Source: Bacillus tequilensis KCTC 13622
Lineage (GTDB): Bacteria; Bacillota; Bacilli; Bacillales; Bacillaceae
Assembly: GCF_000507145.1 (NCBI RefSeq)
Contig: NZ_AYTO01000031.1
Location: forward strand, 62,001-126,000
Direction of reading: 5' to 3'
Length of the DNA stretch: 64,000 nt
In this document: positions 36,471-46,674 of the stretch, piece after piece
How positions within the stretch are numbered: the stretch's first letter is position 1
Layout: every line of letters starts with the position of its first letter
Notes under the pieces: model-generated
Database searches by the model: none
Told to the model about the DNA's origin: nothing
What the model saw: the letters and a program-made list of their open reading frames with translations, nothing else
Position numbers and translations under genes: made by a program

Positions 36471-37034
36471 TTATTTTGCCTGTCTCATCTCACCGAATGG
36501 ATAAAAGACGAGTGATTCAGTACCGATGATATCTTCCTCAGAAGGCATGCCCATTCCGTTTCTGCTATCCATCGAATTGAGACGGTTGTCTCCCATTACA
36601 AAATATTTGCCGGAAGGAACCTCAACTTCGAAGTCACCCGTTAAGGCTACACCCAACTTTTTGACCTCTTGTTTCTGTTCCTTTAGGTACGGCTCTTCGA
36701 CCTTTTTATCATTTATGTATAACTGATCATTCTTCATTTTAACGCTGTCACCGGGCAAACCGATTAAACGTTTCACAAATGAACGGCCGCTCTGTTTGTC
36801 ATGAATGACTAAGATGTCACCTCTATCAAAACCGCATGTATATTTGGCTGCTTTGTCCACCAGAATTCTTTCTGAATCTTTAAGCGTTGGAGCCATTGAT
36901 GAGCCTTCAACGAGAAAAGGCTTGTAAAACGCCATTCTAACCGTAAAAATAAGCGCTGCGATAAAAACGATGCTAAGTATAACGATCCATTTGGTTTTTA
37001 CTTTTTTCTTTAACGTGGTTGTTTTTGCATTCAA
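36471..37034 (-). CDS. sipU: Type I signal peptidase SipU
   Basis: A 187-residue membrane signal peptidase. One N-terminal transmembrane helix (about 16-35) is followed by GSSMAPTL with the catalytic Ser (about 45) and RSFVKRLIGLPGD with the catalytic Lys (about 85), then GDNRLNSMDSRNG (box E). It cleaves signal peptides of secreted proteins outside the cell and is one of several paralogues in B. subtilis. The start appears to be TTG at 37034; GAAGG lies close upstream, so initiation may be weak. Confidence 0.93.
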   Translation of the reverse strand: MNAKTTTLKKKVKTKWIVILSIVFIAALIFTVRMAFYKPFLVEGSSMAPTLKDSERILVDKAAKYTCGFDRGDILVIHDKQSGRSFVKRLIGLPGDSVKMKNDQLYINDKKVEEPYLKEQKQEVKKLGVALTGDFEVEVPSGKYFVMGDNRLNSMDSRNGMGMPSEEDIIGTESLVFYPFGEMRQAK

Positions 37035-37120
37035 TTTCCTTCACCCAATACCTTCCTGAGAATTCCAAATTATTATACAGCATTTGGATCTTCTTGGTTA
37101 GTCTTTTGTGGAAATTGATT

Positions 37121-37151
37121 GGCCGGGGCAGCCGTCTGTCCCGGCCTTTTT
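37121..37151. terminator. Hairpin after ycsA
   Basis: GGCCGGG(G)CA / TG(T)CCCGGCC arms with T5 on the plus strand only; as a ycsA terminator it is imperfect because the minus-strand side lacks a good T run. Confidence 0.45.
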
Positions 37152-37153
37152 CA

Positions 37154-38212
37154 TCAAAGTTTCCTTACACGCGCACATATTTCGTCAGTGACTTCGGCCG
37201 TTGTGCTTCGTCCGCCAATGTCACGTGTTTTGATGCCGTCAGCCGTGACCCGCTCCATCACTTCGAGGATCTTCGCCCCCAGTTCTTCCTCTCCGAAATG
37301 GTCAAGCATCAGCTTCGCTGTCCAAATCTGGCCGATTGGATTAGCTAGGCCCTGTCCGGCAATGTCGGGAGCTGAGCCATGAACCGGCTCGAACATGGAC
37401 GGGTATTTGCCGGACGGGTTTATGTTCGCAGACGGCGCAATGCCGATGCTTCCCATCAGGCTTGAGCTAATGTCGGTTAAAATATCACCGAACAGATTGC
37501 TCGCCACAATGACGTCAAACGTTTCCGGACGCGTCACAAAAAAAGCGGCCAGCGCATCAATGTGCTGAGATGACGTTTCGATTCCGCTGTAGTCAGCCGC
37601 AGTCTGCTGAAAGACTTCATCCCAAAACGGCATCGCGTGATAGATGCCATTGGACTTTGTCGCACTCGTCACATGCCCGCGCCGTTTTTTCGCCAATTCG
37701 AAGGCAAAGCGCATGACTCGTTCTGTCGCCTTTCTCGTAAATACGGCATTTTGGATGGCGATTTCATCGTCACCCCTGTGAATGCGTCCGCCGACTTCAC
37801 TGTACTCGCCTTCACTGTTTTCGCGAATCACCACGAGGTCAAAATCATTTGGATGAAGAAGCGGCGACGTAATGCCCGCCATTTGTTTGGCTGGTCTCAT
37901 ATTAATGGAAAGCTCAAGCTCCCTCCGGATTTTCAGCAGCAGCCCCCATAACGAAAGATGATCGGGAACCAGCTTCGGATTTCCGACTGCTCCCAAGAAA
38001 ACCGCTTCAAATTGAGTAAGTGTATGTATTCCGTCTTCAGGCATCATTTCACCGTGTTCCATATAATAATCACAGCTCCATGGAAAAGACGTAATTGAGA
38101 ATGACAAACCTCCGTGCACCTCAGCAGCCGTGTGAAGCACCTTCTCAGCAGCCGCCACAACCTCTTTTCCTACTCCGTCTCCCGGTATTGCCGCAATCTC
38201 GAATTGTTTCAT
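37154..38212 (-). CDS. ycsA: YcsA, tartrate/isopropylmalate dehydrogenase-type enzyme
   Basis: A 352-residue NAD-dependent beta-decarboxylating dehydrogenase. IAAIPGDGVGKE at the N-terminus, RRELELSINMRPAK (substrate arginines, about 93-106), NLFGDILTDISS (metal Asp, about 225) and VHGSAPDIAGQGLANP match the isopropylmalate/tartrate dehydrogenase family. Annotation is tartrate dehydrogenase; the physiological substrate (tartrate, D-malate or similar) is uncertain. The ATG at 38212 is 8 bases from GGGGAGGA; the upstream ATG is too close. Confidence 0.9.
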   Translation of the reverse strand: MKQFEIAAIPGDGVGKEVVAAAEKVLHTAAEVHGGLSFSITSFPWSCDYYMEHGEMMPEDGIHTLTQFEAVFLGAVGNPKLVPDHLSLWGLLLKIRRELELSINMRPAKQMAGITSPLLHPNDFDLVVIRENSEGEYSEVGGRIHRGDDEIAIQNAVFTRKATERVMRFAFELAKKRRGHVTSATKSNGIYHAMPFWDEVFQQTAADYSGIETSSQHIDALAAFFVTRPETFDVIVASNLFGDILTDISSSLMGSIGIAPSANINPSGKYPSMFEPVHGSAPDIAGQGLANPIGQIWTAKLMLDHFGEEELGAKILEVMERVTADGIKTRDIGGRSTTAEVTDEICARVRKL

Positions 38213-38257
38213 CGTCATTCTCCTCCCCTGTTATCGTAAGCGTTTTCTATTATACTA

Positions 38258-38287
38258 GAAAAAAATCCCGTGACGTGGTGTCACGGG
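38258..38287 (-). terminator. mtlAFD operon terminator
   Basis: CCCGTGAC / GTCACGGG arms, followed on the minus strand by ATTTTTTT, just after mtlD. Confidence 0.85.
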
Positions 38288-38291
38288 TCTG

Positions 38292-39413
38292 TTATTGGTT
38301 GAGTTTCTTTAAAATGATGGCATGCAGCGGTTCATGAGACTGAATGCCGCACACCTCTTGAAGCACGCCGCTGTATCCTTTTTTATCGATCAGCGCTTGC
38401 AGTTCAACCGCTTCGGGGTCACCGGTGTAATCAAAGCGCAGGGCTGCGGCAATTCCTTCCGCAAGTGCGTTCGGCTCTTTTATTTTCTTTGCCGGGCCTA
38501 CGAGTCTATCATTCTCTCCCAATTTTCTGAGGGGCGATCTCGCCACGCGGGTCACATCATCCGTAATAAATTGATTTTCAAAGCGGCCGATAATGTTTTT
38601 GATATATTGTTCGTGTTCGGCTTGCTTAAAGCCATACGTTTTGATGAGATAGTCACCGGTTTCAAGCAGCGCTGAATGAACGACACGGCGGATTTCCGGA
38701 TGATCAATTGCTTCTTTGACTGTTTTCAGTCCGCGCTGATAGCCGACATACGCTGTCACCGCGTGTCCGGTATTGACCGTAAACAGCTTTCGTTCGATGT
38801 ACGGCGTTAAATCATGAACAAACAGCGCGCCGTTTATGACCGGTGTTTTCCCTTTAAAGCCTGATTCATCAATGACCCATTCAAAAAATGGTTCAACTGA
38901 TACTTTTAGCGGGTCTTCATGATGCTGAATCGGCACGATCCGGTCTACCGCGGAATTCGGAAAGCCAACTGTTTCACTGACAGATTCCCGCTCCGCTTCT
39001 GTTAAGTGGCTAAATACCTCTTTCTTCAAGAAGCTGCTGCCGCCAATCATATTTTCGCAGGCAATGATGTTTAGCGGGTTTTCATGACGTCTTCGTCTTA
39101 GGCCTTCTGCGATAGACGGCGCAATCAGCTTTAACACGTTCGGGCCGACCGCTGTCGTGATAAGCGCCGCGTCATTGATCAGCCGGTACAGCTCCTCTTG
39201 CTGGCTGCCGCTATTGATGGCGCTGACCGGGCCGATCACCTCTGATGAATGCCCCTCTTCTGCCAGCTCCACTGTATATGCTTTCTTTTCATGAAGGAGG
39301 CTGACCATCGTAGCGTTCACATCGGCAAACACCACATCATAGCCGGAGTGGTGAAGCAGCGCTCCGATAAACCCCCTCCCGATATTTCCCGCACCGAAAT
39401 GTAAGGCGATCAT
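38292..39413 (-). CDS. mtlD: Mannitol-1-phosphate 5-dehydrogenase
   Basis: A 373-residue polyol dehydrogenase. FGAGNIGRGFIG (about 6-17) binds NAD, VDRIVPIQ and the active-site Lys/His region VNTGHAVTAYVGYQRG (about 207) are conserved. It oxidises mannitol-1-phosphate from the PTS to fructose-6-phosphate. It follows mtlF by 1 base, closing the operon. Confidence 0.97.
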   Translation of the reverse strand: MIALHFGAGNIGRGFIGALLHHSGYDVVFADVNATMVSLLHEKKAYTVELAEEGHSSEVIGPVSAINSGSQQEELYRLINDAALITTAVGPNVLKLIAPSIAEGLRRRRHENPLNIIACENMIGGSSFLKKEVFSHLTEAERESVSETVGFPNSAVDRIVPIQHHEDPLKVSVEPFFEWVIDESGFKGKTPVINGALFVHDLTPYIERKLFTVNTGHAVTAYVGYQRGLKTVKEAIDHPEIRRVVHSALLETGDYLIKTYGFKQAEHEQYIKNIIGRFENQFITDDVTRVARSPLRKLGENDRLVGPAKKIKEPNALAEGIAAALRFDYTGDPEAVELQALIDKKGYSGVLQEVCGIQSHEPLHAIILKKLNQ

Positions 39414-39414
39414 G

Positions 39415-39846
39415 TCAGTTCACCTCGTTGAAAATGTCGATCAGATCTTCTTCGCTTTGAGCAGAAATCAGGCGTTCAATGTTTTCTTCTTCTGAGCAGA
39501 TAATGGCGATGTTAGACAAAATATCTAAATGCTCATTATTTTTGCCGGCAATGCCGAATACCACTTTTGCCGTGTTGCCTTCTCCGTATTCGACACCGTC
39601 AGGAATCTGTATGATGGAGATTCCAGAGTGAAGCACCTCGCTTTTCGCTTCTTCTGTGCCATGGGGAATCGCAATGAAATTCCCCATAAAAGTAGAGGAC
39701 GTCTCCTCACGTTCAAACATTTTGCCAATGTAATCTTCTGTCACATAGCCGTTGTCAATCAGCGTCTGGCCTGCCATTTTGATGGCTTCTTCTTTTGATG
39801 ATGCCGTTTGATTGAGTTTAATATTTTGCTTTGCGAGTACTTGCAT
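39415..39846 (-). CDS. mtlF: Mannitol-specific PTS enzyme IIA
   Basis: A 143-residue EIIA of the fructose-mannitol family. The phosphorylated His is in FIAIPHGTEEAK (about 62). It passes phosphate from HPr to the EIIB domain of MtlA, and through phosphorylation also signals to MtlR. The ATG at 39846 follows AGAGAGTGA; three in-frame codons upstream are less likely. Confidence 0.96.
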   Translation of the reverse strand: MQVLAKQNIKLNQTASSKEEAIKMAGQTLIDNGYVTEDYIGKMFEREETSSTFMGNFIAIPHGTEEAKSEVLHSGISIIQIPDGVEYGEGNTAKVVFGIAGKNNEHLDILSNIAIICSEEENIERLISAQSEEDLIDIFNEVN

Positions 39847-39870
39847 GTGTATCACTCTCTTTCTATGAGA

Positions 39871-41301
39871 TTACTTTTTAAGCTTTTCAAGAAGCTCGTC
39901 GTATTTTGGGCTGTTTAAGAAGTTATCTACTGATATGTGCGTCGCGTTCGGCAGCTTGGCTTTCGCGCGGTCTGTTAAATCTTTATGGGTAATGACAATA
40001 TCCGCATCGCTTGGCAGATTGTTAATGGCCGTGTTGGCCACACTGATGTCAAGCTCAGCCTTTTTCACTTTGTTTCTTAAGATGGATGCCCCCATGGCGC
40101 TTGATCCCATTCCAGCATCACACGCGAAGATAATTTTGTTTACGCTTTCAGGAGACAGCTCAGACGTTTCCTCAGCTTTCGTTTGCTCCGCTTCTAAAGC
40201 TGCGGCAGCTTGGCTTTTCTTCCCTTTCATAGACTGCATTTTTTCTGTTGCGGCAGTGAGATCTTCTTCGCTTGCTTTTGATGATTTCAGGATCACGGCT
40301 GATACGATGAACGAAACAGCCGCAGCGACTAACACACCCGCCAATACGCCGAAGTAGCCTCCTCTTGGCGTCATCGCCATCAGTGCGATCATGCTTCCCG
40401 GTGACGCTGCTGCGACAAGTCCGGCATTAAAGATCGTAAACGTTAAGAGTCCGCTAGCTCCGCCGGCAATGGCTGCGAGGATTAAGGCAGGTTTCATCAA
40501 AATGTACGGAAAGTAAATCTCGTGAATCCCGCCGAAGAAATGAATAATCGCCGCGCCGGGAGCTGTTGATTTTGAAGAACCTTTGCCAAAGAACATGTAC
40601 GCCAGCAAAATGCCGAGCCCAGGCCCTGGATTTGCCTCTACTAAAAACAGAATTGATTTCCCTGTTTGGGATGCCTGCTCGATTCCGATCGGACTTAAGA
40701 TCCCATGGTTAATGGCATTGTTGAGGAACAGCACTTTCGCCGGTTCCACAAAAACGCTGGCTGCAGGCAGTAAATTAGCGTGTACAATCACTTCCACACC
40801 GGCTGCCAGCAGTTTGTTTAACGTCAGGACAACCGGGCCGATGGCGTAAAACGCGAGAATGGTTAAAGCCGCGCCGACAATCCCCGCCGTAAAGTTGTTG
40901 ATCAGCATTTCAAAGCCTTGTTTGACTTTTTCCTTGAACAATTTATCAGTCTGTTTAATGAGGTATCCGCCAAGCGGTCCCATCATCATTGCACCTAAAA
41001 ACATTGGAATATCCGACCCGACAATCACCCCGATTGCCGCTGTCGCCCCGACGACTCCGCCGCGGTGGCCGTAAATCATTTTTCCGCCTGTATACGCTAT
41101 CAAAAGCGGCAATAAATATGTGATCATCGGGCTGACAAGCGTATTCAGCTGTTCATTCGGAAACCATCCCGCCGGAATAAACAGCGCAGTAATGATACCC
41201 CACGCGATAAACGCGCCGATATTCGGCATGATCATTCCGCTTAAATAACTGCCGAAGCGCTGCACTTTCACTTTCATGCCGCCTTGCTGCTCTTGCTGCA
41301 T
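39871..41301 (-). CDS. mtlA: Mannitol PTS permease EIICB
   Basis: A 476-residue EIICB. The EIIC part (about 12-345) has the family helices and the GGIHEIYFPYIL substrate motif. A linker rich in Ala, Glu and Lys (about 350-380) leads to the EIIB domain with the phosphorylated Cys in FACDAGMGSSAM (about 395). No EIIA domain is fused; it is supplied by mtlF. It imports and phosphorylates mannitol. Start: ATG after AAGGAGGG. Confidence 0.97.
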   Translation of the reverse strand: MQQEQQGGMKVKVQRFGSYLSGMIMPNIGAFIAWGIITALFIPAGWFPNEQLNTLVSPMITYLLPLLIAYTGGKMIYGHRGGVVGATAAIGVIVGSDIPMFLGAMMMGPLGGYLIKQTDKLFKEKVKQGFEMLINNFTAGIVGAALTILAFYAIGPVVLTLNKLLAAGVEVIVHANLLPAASVFVEPAKVLFLNNAINHGILSPIGIEQASQTGKSILFLVEANPGPGLGILLAYMFFGKGSSKSTAPGAAIIHFFGGIHEIYFPYILMKPALILAAIAGGASGLLTFTIFNAGLVAAASPGSMIALMAMTPRGGYFGVLAGVLVAAAVSFIVSAVILKSSKASEEDLTAATEKMQSMKGKKSQAAAALEAEQTKAEETSELSPESVNKIIFACDAGMGSSAMGASILRNKVKKAELDISVANTAINNLPSDADIVITHKDLTDRAKAKLPNATHISVDNFLNSPKYDELLEKLKK

Positions 41302-41366
41302 ATATAAACCCTCCTTGTTTGTCGCTGTAAGATATAAAAGCGAGAATTTTACTTCCCCTTGGCTCT

Positions 41367-41395
41367 ATATTAAAGCGCTTACAACCTCTATACAA
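41367..41395 (-). promoter_or_regulatory. mtlA promoter with embedded cre site
   Basis: Minus strand TTGTAT (41390-41395), 17 bases, TAATAT (41367-41372). The spacer holds the cre site TTGTAAGCGCTTTAA (41370-41384), so CcpA would occlude RNA polymerase. Same layout as the mtlR promoter. Confidence 0.85.
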
Positions 41396-41413
41396 TTGAA
41401 AGTAAAGAGGACT

Positions 41414-41433
41414 TTGGCACACGGCTGTGACAA
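41414..41433 (-). promoter_or_regulatory. MtlR operator upstream of mtlA
   Basis: Minus strand TTGTCACAGCCGTGTGCCAA is a complete match to the MtlR consensus TTGNCACA-N4-TGTGNCAA. It lies about 20 bases upstream of the -35, the position of an activator site. Confidence 0.92.
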
Positions 41434-41444
41434 TTTTTTAAAAA

Positions 41445-41475
41445 TAAAAAGGCTCCTGATTTCAGGAGCCTTTTC
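41445..41475 (-). terminator. ycnL terminator
   Basis: AAAAAGGCTCCTGA / TCAGGAGCCTTTT arms after the ycnL stop. Confidence 0.8.
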
Positions 41476-41815
41476 TCTTGCCTCTATAAATAATGTTGCC
41501 GTTTTGAATCACGTACTTGGCGATCATCCGCTCACTCACAATAAAAACGGGATAGGCGCACACAAGCGCAAATACAGCCATCGGCACGTGCTGCAAGGCC
41601 GGTAACATCGAGCTAAGCGCATTGCGGAGAAGCAGCAAAAGATAAATGAGCAGCACGATGACTGCTAATGACACCAGCATAATCGGAGCTGATACTTTAT
41701 ATTCATAAAGCCGTTCCCGGCAGTGTCCGCAGCGAAATTGACAAGGTACATTTGATGATCTGACCATGTCTCCTGTCAAAGGCTTGCCGCAGTTTGGGCA
41801 TACTGTTTCTTTCAT
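41462..41815 (-). CDS. ycnL: YcnL, zinc-ribbon membrane protein
   Basis: A 117-residue protein: four-cysteine zinc ribbon at the N-terminus (CPNCGKPL ... CQFRCGHC, about 5-35), then two transmembrane helices (about 43-63 and 74-95). The function is unknown; it is divergent from the copper genes ycnKJI, which does not by itself prove a copper role. The ATG at 41815 is 8 bases from GTGAGGAA; an upstream in-frame ATG lacks a ribosome site. Confidence 0.75.
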   Translation of the reverse strand: MKETVCPNCGKPLTGDMVRSSNVPCQFRCGHCRERLYEYKVSAPIMLVSLAVIVLLIYLLLLLRNALSSMLPALQHVPMAVFALVCAYPVFIVSERMIAKYVIQNGNIIYRGKRKGS

Positions 41816-41979
41816 AAGGTATTCCTCACTTTCCATTCCATATGTCTATTATACCAGAGTCCCTTCTGTTTCGTTTTGTTGCCGTTCAACACATTTTCAC
41901 ATTTTTTATCATCAGCTTACTTGTCTCTGTCTCTAAAATCCTCTACGCTTAAATAGATCTTAATGGAGGGGATGTATGA

Positions 41980-42552
41980 ATGCTTCCAATTAATAGACAG
42001 CAGCACATCCTGAAATGGCTGAAAGAAGAAGGCACGCTCAAAATTTCTGACATCAGCGCAAGATTCGGCGTTTCTGAAATGACGATATACAGAGATGTCA
42101 ATCAGCTTGTTCAGTCAAATCAGGTCATGAAAACGGCCGGCGGCATCACGCTGCCAGTCCGAACACCTCAAGCGGATCATATGTGCAGCTATTGCCTGAA
42201 GCCGGTTAATCAGGCCTATTCGGTTCAGCTGATTACGGTAAACCAAGACATTGAACAGCTATGCTGCGCACATTGTGCGTTTTTGCGCTATGCAGATAAA
42301 ACAGAAGAGGTTTCACACTTGATTTGCAGAGATTTTCTGTTACACACAACAGTCAGTGCCGGTTCGGCCTATTTCGTCGTCAATGCGGAATTAAATCTGC
42401 AATGCTGCCAGCCGCAGGCGATTCCGTTTGCGACACTCGACCATGCCGAGCGGTTTCAAAAAGGATTCGGCGGAGCCGTCCGCACCTTTGACCAGGCACT
42501 GAAAGACATGCTGCAAGACAGAAAAAAACGCTGCACCTGCATCAAGAAATAA
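41980..42552 (+). CDS. ycnK: Copper-responsive DeoR-type repressor YcnK
   Basis: A 190-residue regulator: DeoR winged helix (LKISDISARFGVSEMTIYRDVNQL, about 20-43) fused to a NosL-like metal-binding domain with Cys pairs CSYC (about 69), CCAHC (about 95) and a CTC end. In B. subtilis it represses ycnJ when copper is sufficient. It starts an operon with ycnJ and ycnI. Start: ATG 8 bases after GGAGGGG. Confidence 0.95.
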   Translation: MLPINRQQHILKWLKEEGTLKISDISARFGVSEMTIYRDVNQLVQSNQVMKTAGGITLPVRTPQADHMCSYCLKPVNQAYSVQLITVNQDIEQLCCAHCAFLRYADKTEEVSHLICRDFLLHTTVSAGSAYFVVNAELNLQCCQPQAIPFATLDHAERFQKGFGGAVRTFDQALKDMLQDRKKRCTCIKK

Positions 42553-42586
42553 CACAACATATACAGCGGAAGGTGGTGTCTGAGTG

Positions 42587-44212
42587 ATGAAGCGAAACAG
42601 ATGGTGGGTCTTCCTTCTGCTTTTTCTTGTTTTCCTGCCGAAAACAAGCTTTGCTCACGCCTATATTGTCAAATCTTCACCTGGAGAAAACAGCGAATTA
42701 AAAAGCGCTCCTGCACAGGTGGAAATCGAATTTAACGAACCGGTTGAAGAAGGGTTTCATTTCATTAAAGTTTATAATTCAAACGGCGACCGGGTGGATA
42801 CGGACAAAACCGAAATCAAAAATGACAACAATCACATCATGACAGTGAAGCTGAAAAAGAAGCTGCCGCATGATGTGTACAGAGCGGAATGGAATGCCGT
42901 GTCCGCGGACGGGCATCCGGTTTCCGGCGTCATTCCGTTCAGCATCGGAAAAGCGGACGGCGGATTCAGCAGCCAAAAAGCCGCCGGTGCCACATTGAAC
43001 CCGGCAACAGCCGCAGACCGCGCAATTCTGTATACAGCCTTATCTCTGTTCATCGGAACGGTTTTCTTCCATCTCTTTTGGTATAAAGGGAATTCAGAAC
43101 AACTTGCCAAACGGACGAAACGTATCTTAATCGTCTCGATCGCCGCATTGGGACTGGCACTTTTGCTTCAGCTTCCGATTCAGACAAAAGCGAACGCGGG
43201 CGGCGGCTGGAGCAGCGCCTTCCAGCCGGGCTACATGAGAGAAACACTGTTTGAAACAGCAGGCGGCACCATTTGGATCATACAAGCCGCGCTGTACGTG
43301 CTGCTTGCACTGTCTGTGATCCCTGCGATTCGTAAAAACCGCTTTTCGTCCTTCGGCTATTGGACAGCACCGATGGTTATCTTTTTCGGTCTCCTGCTTG
43401 CCAAAGCGTTTACCGGGCATGCCGCTGTCGTTGAAGAAAAAACGGTCGGCATTTTGATGGATTTTCTTCATTTATCTTCCGCTTCCATCTGGGTTGGCGG
43501 AGTAGCGGCACTCGTTTTGCTGCTCACAAAAGAATGGAGGCAGCCTGACAAAACGCTCGCATGGGAAACGGTAAGCCGCTTCTCGCCTTGGGCGCTTATT
43601 GCCGTCGGCGTCATTTTGTTTTCAGGCTTGCTCAATGGATTTTTTATCATTCGTTCGATGGATTCACTGTTTCACACGGCATACGGCCAAGCTCTTTTAG
43701 TCAAAAGCGGACTGTTTGTTTTGATGCTGGCTTTAGGCGCCATTCATTTTCTGCTCACCAGAAAGCAGCGCCGCGCAGGAATCAGCCGAACGCTGAAAGC
43801 GGAATGGGCAATCGGCATCGCTGTCTTAGTCACAGCGGCCGTGTTTACAAGCCTGCCGAGCCCGCCTGAGCCGGCGCCGGAACCGTTCTATCAAACCAAA
43901 GCGATCGAAAACGGCCAAAGCGTTTCTCTCAGCATCAGCCCGAACCAGCCCGGCAAAAACGTATTTGAGCTGCGGGTTACCGACCATAACGGCGATCCGG
44001 TGAAAAACATCCAGCAAATCACGTTAACCGTCTATAAAACAGGCCTGTCAGGCAGCAAAAACAAAAGCACCTTTACGTTAAAAGAAAAAACAAAAGGTGT
44101 CTTCCAGGATCAAAACCTGTCCATTAATGAAAAGGGAAACTGGAAGATCAAAGTCCACGGGCTGACCGGTGACTTTAACGAAATCAATATCATATTTACA
44201 AAAACCAATTAA
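42587..44212 (+). CDS. ycnJ: Copper importer YcnJ (CopC-CopD fusion)
   Basis: A 541-residue membrane protein. After a signal peptide ending in SFAHA, the mature N-terminus begins with His (HAYIVKSSP), and DGHPVSG completes a CopC domain (about 24-125). Eight or nine helices of a CopD domain follow (about 145-420), then an extracellular beta domain of about 110 residues. It is induced under copper limitation and needed for copper uptake. Either the GTG at 42584 or this ATG may start it; AAGGTGG lies 11-14 bases away. Confidence 0.95.
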   Translation: MKRNRWWVFLLLFLVFLPKTSFAHAYIVKSSPGENSELKSAPAQVEIEFNEPVEEGFHFIKVYNSNGDRVDTDKTEIKNDNNHIMTVKLKKKLPHDVYRAEWNAVSADGHPVSGVIPFSIGKADGGFSSQKAAGATLNPATAADRAILYTALSLFIGTVFFHLFWYKGNSEQLAKRTKRILIVSIAALGLALLLQLPIQTKANAGGGWSSAFQPGYMRETLFETAGGTIWIIQAALYVLLALSVIPAIRKNRFSSFGYWTAPMVIFFGLLLAKAFTGHAAVVEEKTVGILMDFLHLSSASIWVGGVAALVLLLTKEWRQPDKTLAWETVSRFSPWALIAVGVILFSGLLNGFFIIRSMDSLFHTAYGQALLVKSGLFVLMLALGAIHFLLTRKQRRAGISRTLKAEWAIGIAVLVTAAVFTSLPSPPEPAPEPFYQTKAIENGQSVSLSISPNQPGKNVFELRVTDHNGDPVKNIQQITLTVYKTGLSGSKNKSTFTLKEKTKGVFQDQNLSINEKGNWKIKVHGLTGDFNEINIIFTKTN

Positions 44213-44225
44213 AGGAGTGTTTGAT

Positions 44226-44840
44226 ATGTTGAAAAAAGTTGCATTCACACTGTGTCCTGCTATTGTCGGCTCTCTCTTATTTTTTACGGCTCCTGCCAGC
44301 GCGCATGTTTCTGTAAAGCCTGCTCAATCCGCGGCCGGCTCTTGGGAAACGTATACGATGAAGGTGCCTTCTGAGAAAAATCTGCCGACAACGAAGGTCG
44401 TCCTCAAAATGCCGAAGGATGTTGAATTCCAGCAATACGAACCAATTCCCGGCTGGAAGGTCTCCACTCAGAAACACGATGACAAATCAGTATCCGTGAC
44501 GTGGGAAGCGACTGACGGCGGCATTCAGGAAGGACAGTTCCAGCAGTTTACCTTTGTTGCCAAAAACCCTGATAAAGCGGAGGAAGCCGCTTGGGACGCC
44601 TACCAATATTACAAAGACGGCAGCATTGTTGAATGGACAGGTGACGAGGATGCAGATACCCCTCATTCCATTACGAACATCACTGCTGCAAAACAAGTGA
44701 CAGATGAGCACGGCGCCACGAAAACGGAAAACGATTCCGAAGAATCAGGCTCCTCAGCTCTTGACATTACAGCGATTGTGCTGTCTGCGGCTGCCATTAT
44801 TTTATCTGCAGCAGCACTTATAAAGAAGAAGCGTGCCTAA
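44226..44840 (+). CDS. ycnI: YcnI, DUF1775 copper-binding surface protein
   Basis: A 204-residue exported protein with a signal peptide ending ASAHVSVKP, so the first mature residue is His, part of a mononuclear Cu(II) site. The DUF1775 domain (about 25-160) is Trp-rich (GWKVST, AAWDAYQYY, VEWTGDEDADTPHS), and a single helix near 178-198 with a basic tail anchors it. It is thought to be a copper chaperone for YcnJ. Start ATG after AAAGGAG; it overlaps nothing and is 13 bases after ycnJ. Confidence 0.93.
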   Translation: MLKKVAFTLCPAIVGSLLFFTAPASAHVSVKPAQSAAGSWETYTMKVPSEKNLPTTKVVLKMPKDVEFQQYEPIPGWKVSTQKHDDKSVSVTWEATDGGIQEGQFQQFTFVAKNPDKAEEAAWDAYQYYKDGSIVEWTGDEDADTPHSITNITAAKQVTDEHGATKTENDSEESGSSALDITAIVLSAAAIILSAAALIKKKRA

Positions 44841-44841
44841 T

Positions 44842-44881
44842 AAAAAAGCGATCCAGAATCATATCTGGGTCGCTTTTTTTT
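44842..44881. terminator. Terminator of ycnKJI, shared with gdh
   Basis: AAAAAAGCGA(T)CCAGA / TCTGGG(T)CGCTTTTTT stem between the convergent ends. Confidence 0.85.
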
Positions 44882-44883
44882 GA

Positions 44884-46552
<1,669 letters not shown>

Positions 46553-46587
46553 TGTCGGGGAACCCTCTTTCAAAATGTATTTGCTGT

Positions 46588-46616
46588 TATTTTGGCTGGA
46601 ATTGTTGTAATTATTC
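46588..46616 (-). promoter_or_regulatory. Candidate sigma-G promoter of glcU-gdh
   Basis: Minus strand GAATA (46612-46616), 17 bases, CAAAATA (46588-46594). The -35 fits GNATR and the -10 is near CATNNTA. glcU-gdh is known to be expressed in the forespore. Confidence 0.6.
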
Positions 46617-46626
46617 GCCGGAACAC

Positions 46627-46657
46627 AAAAAGAGCTGCCGGAAAATCCGGCAGCTCT
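46627..46657 (-). terminator. gabTD terminator
   Basis: AGAGCTGCCGGA / TCCGGCAGCTCT perfect arms with TTTTTG after them on the minus strand. Confidence 0.85.
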
Positions 46658-46674
46658 CAGGAGCTTGCATTCTT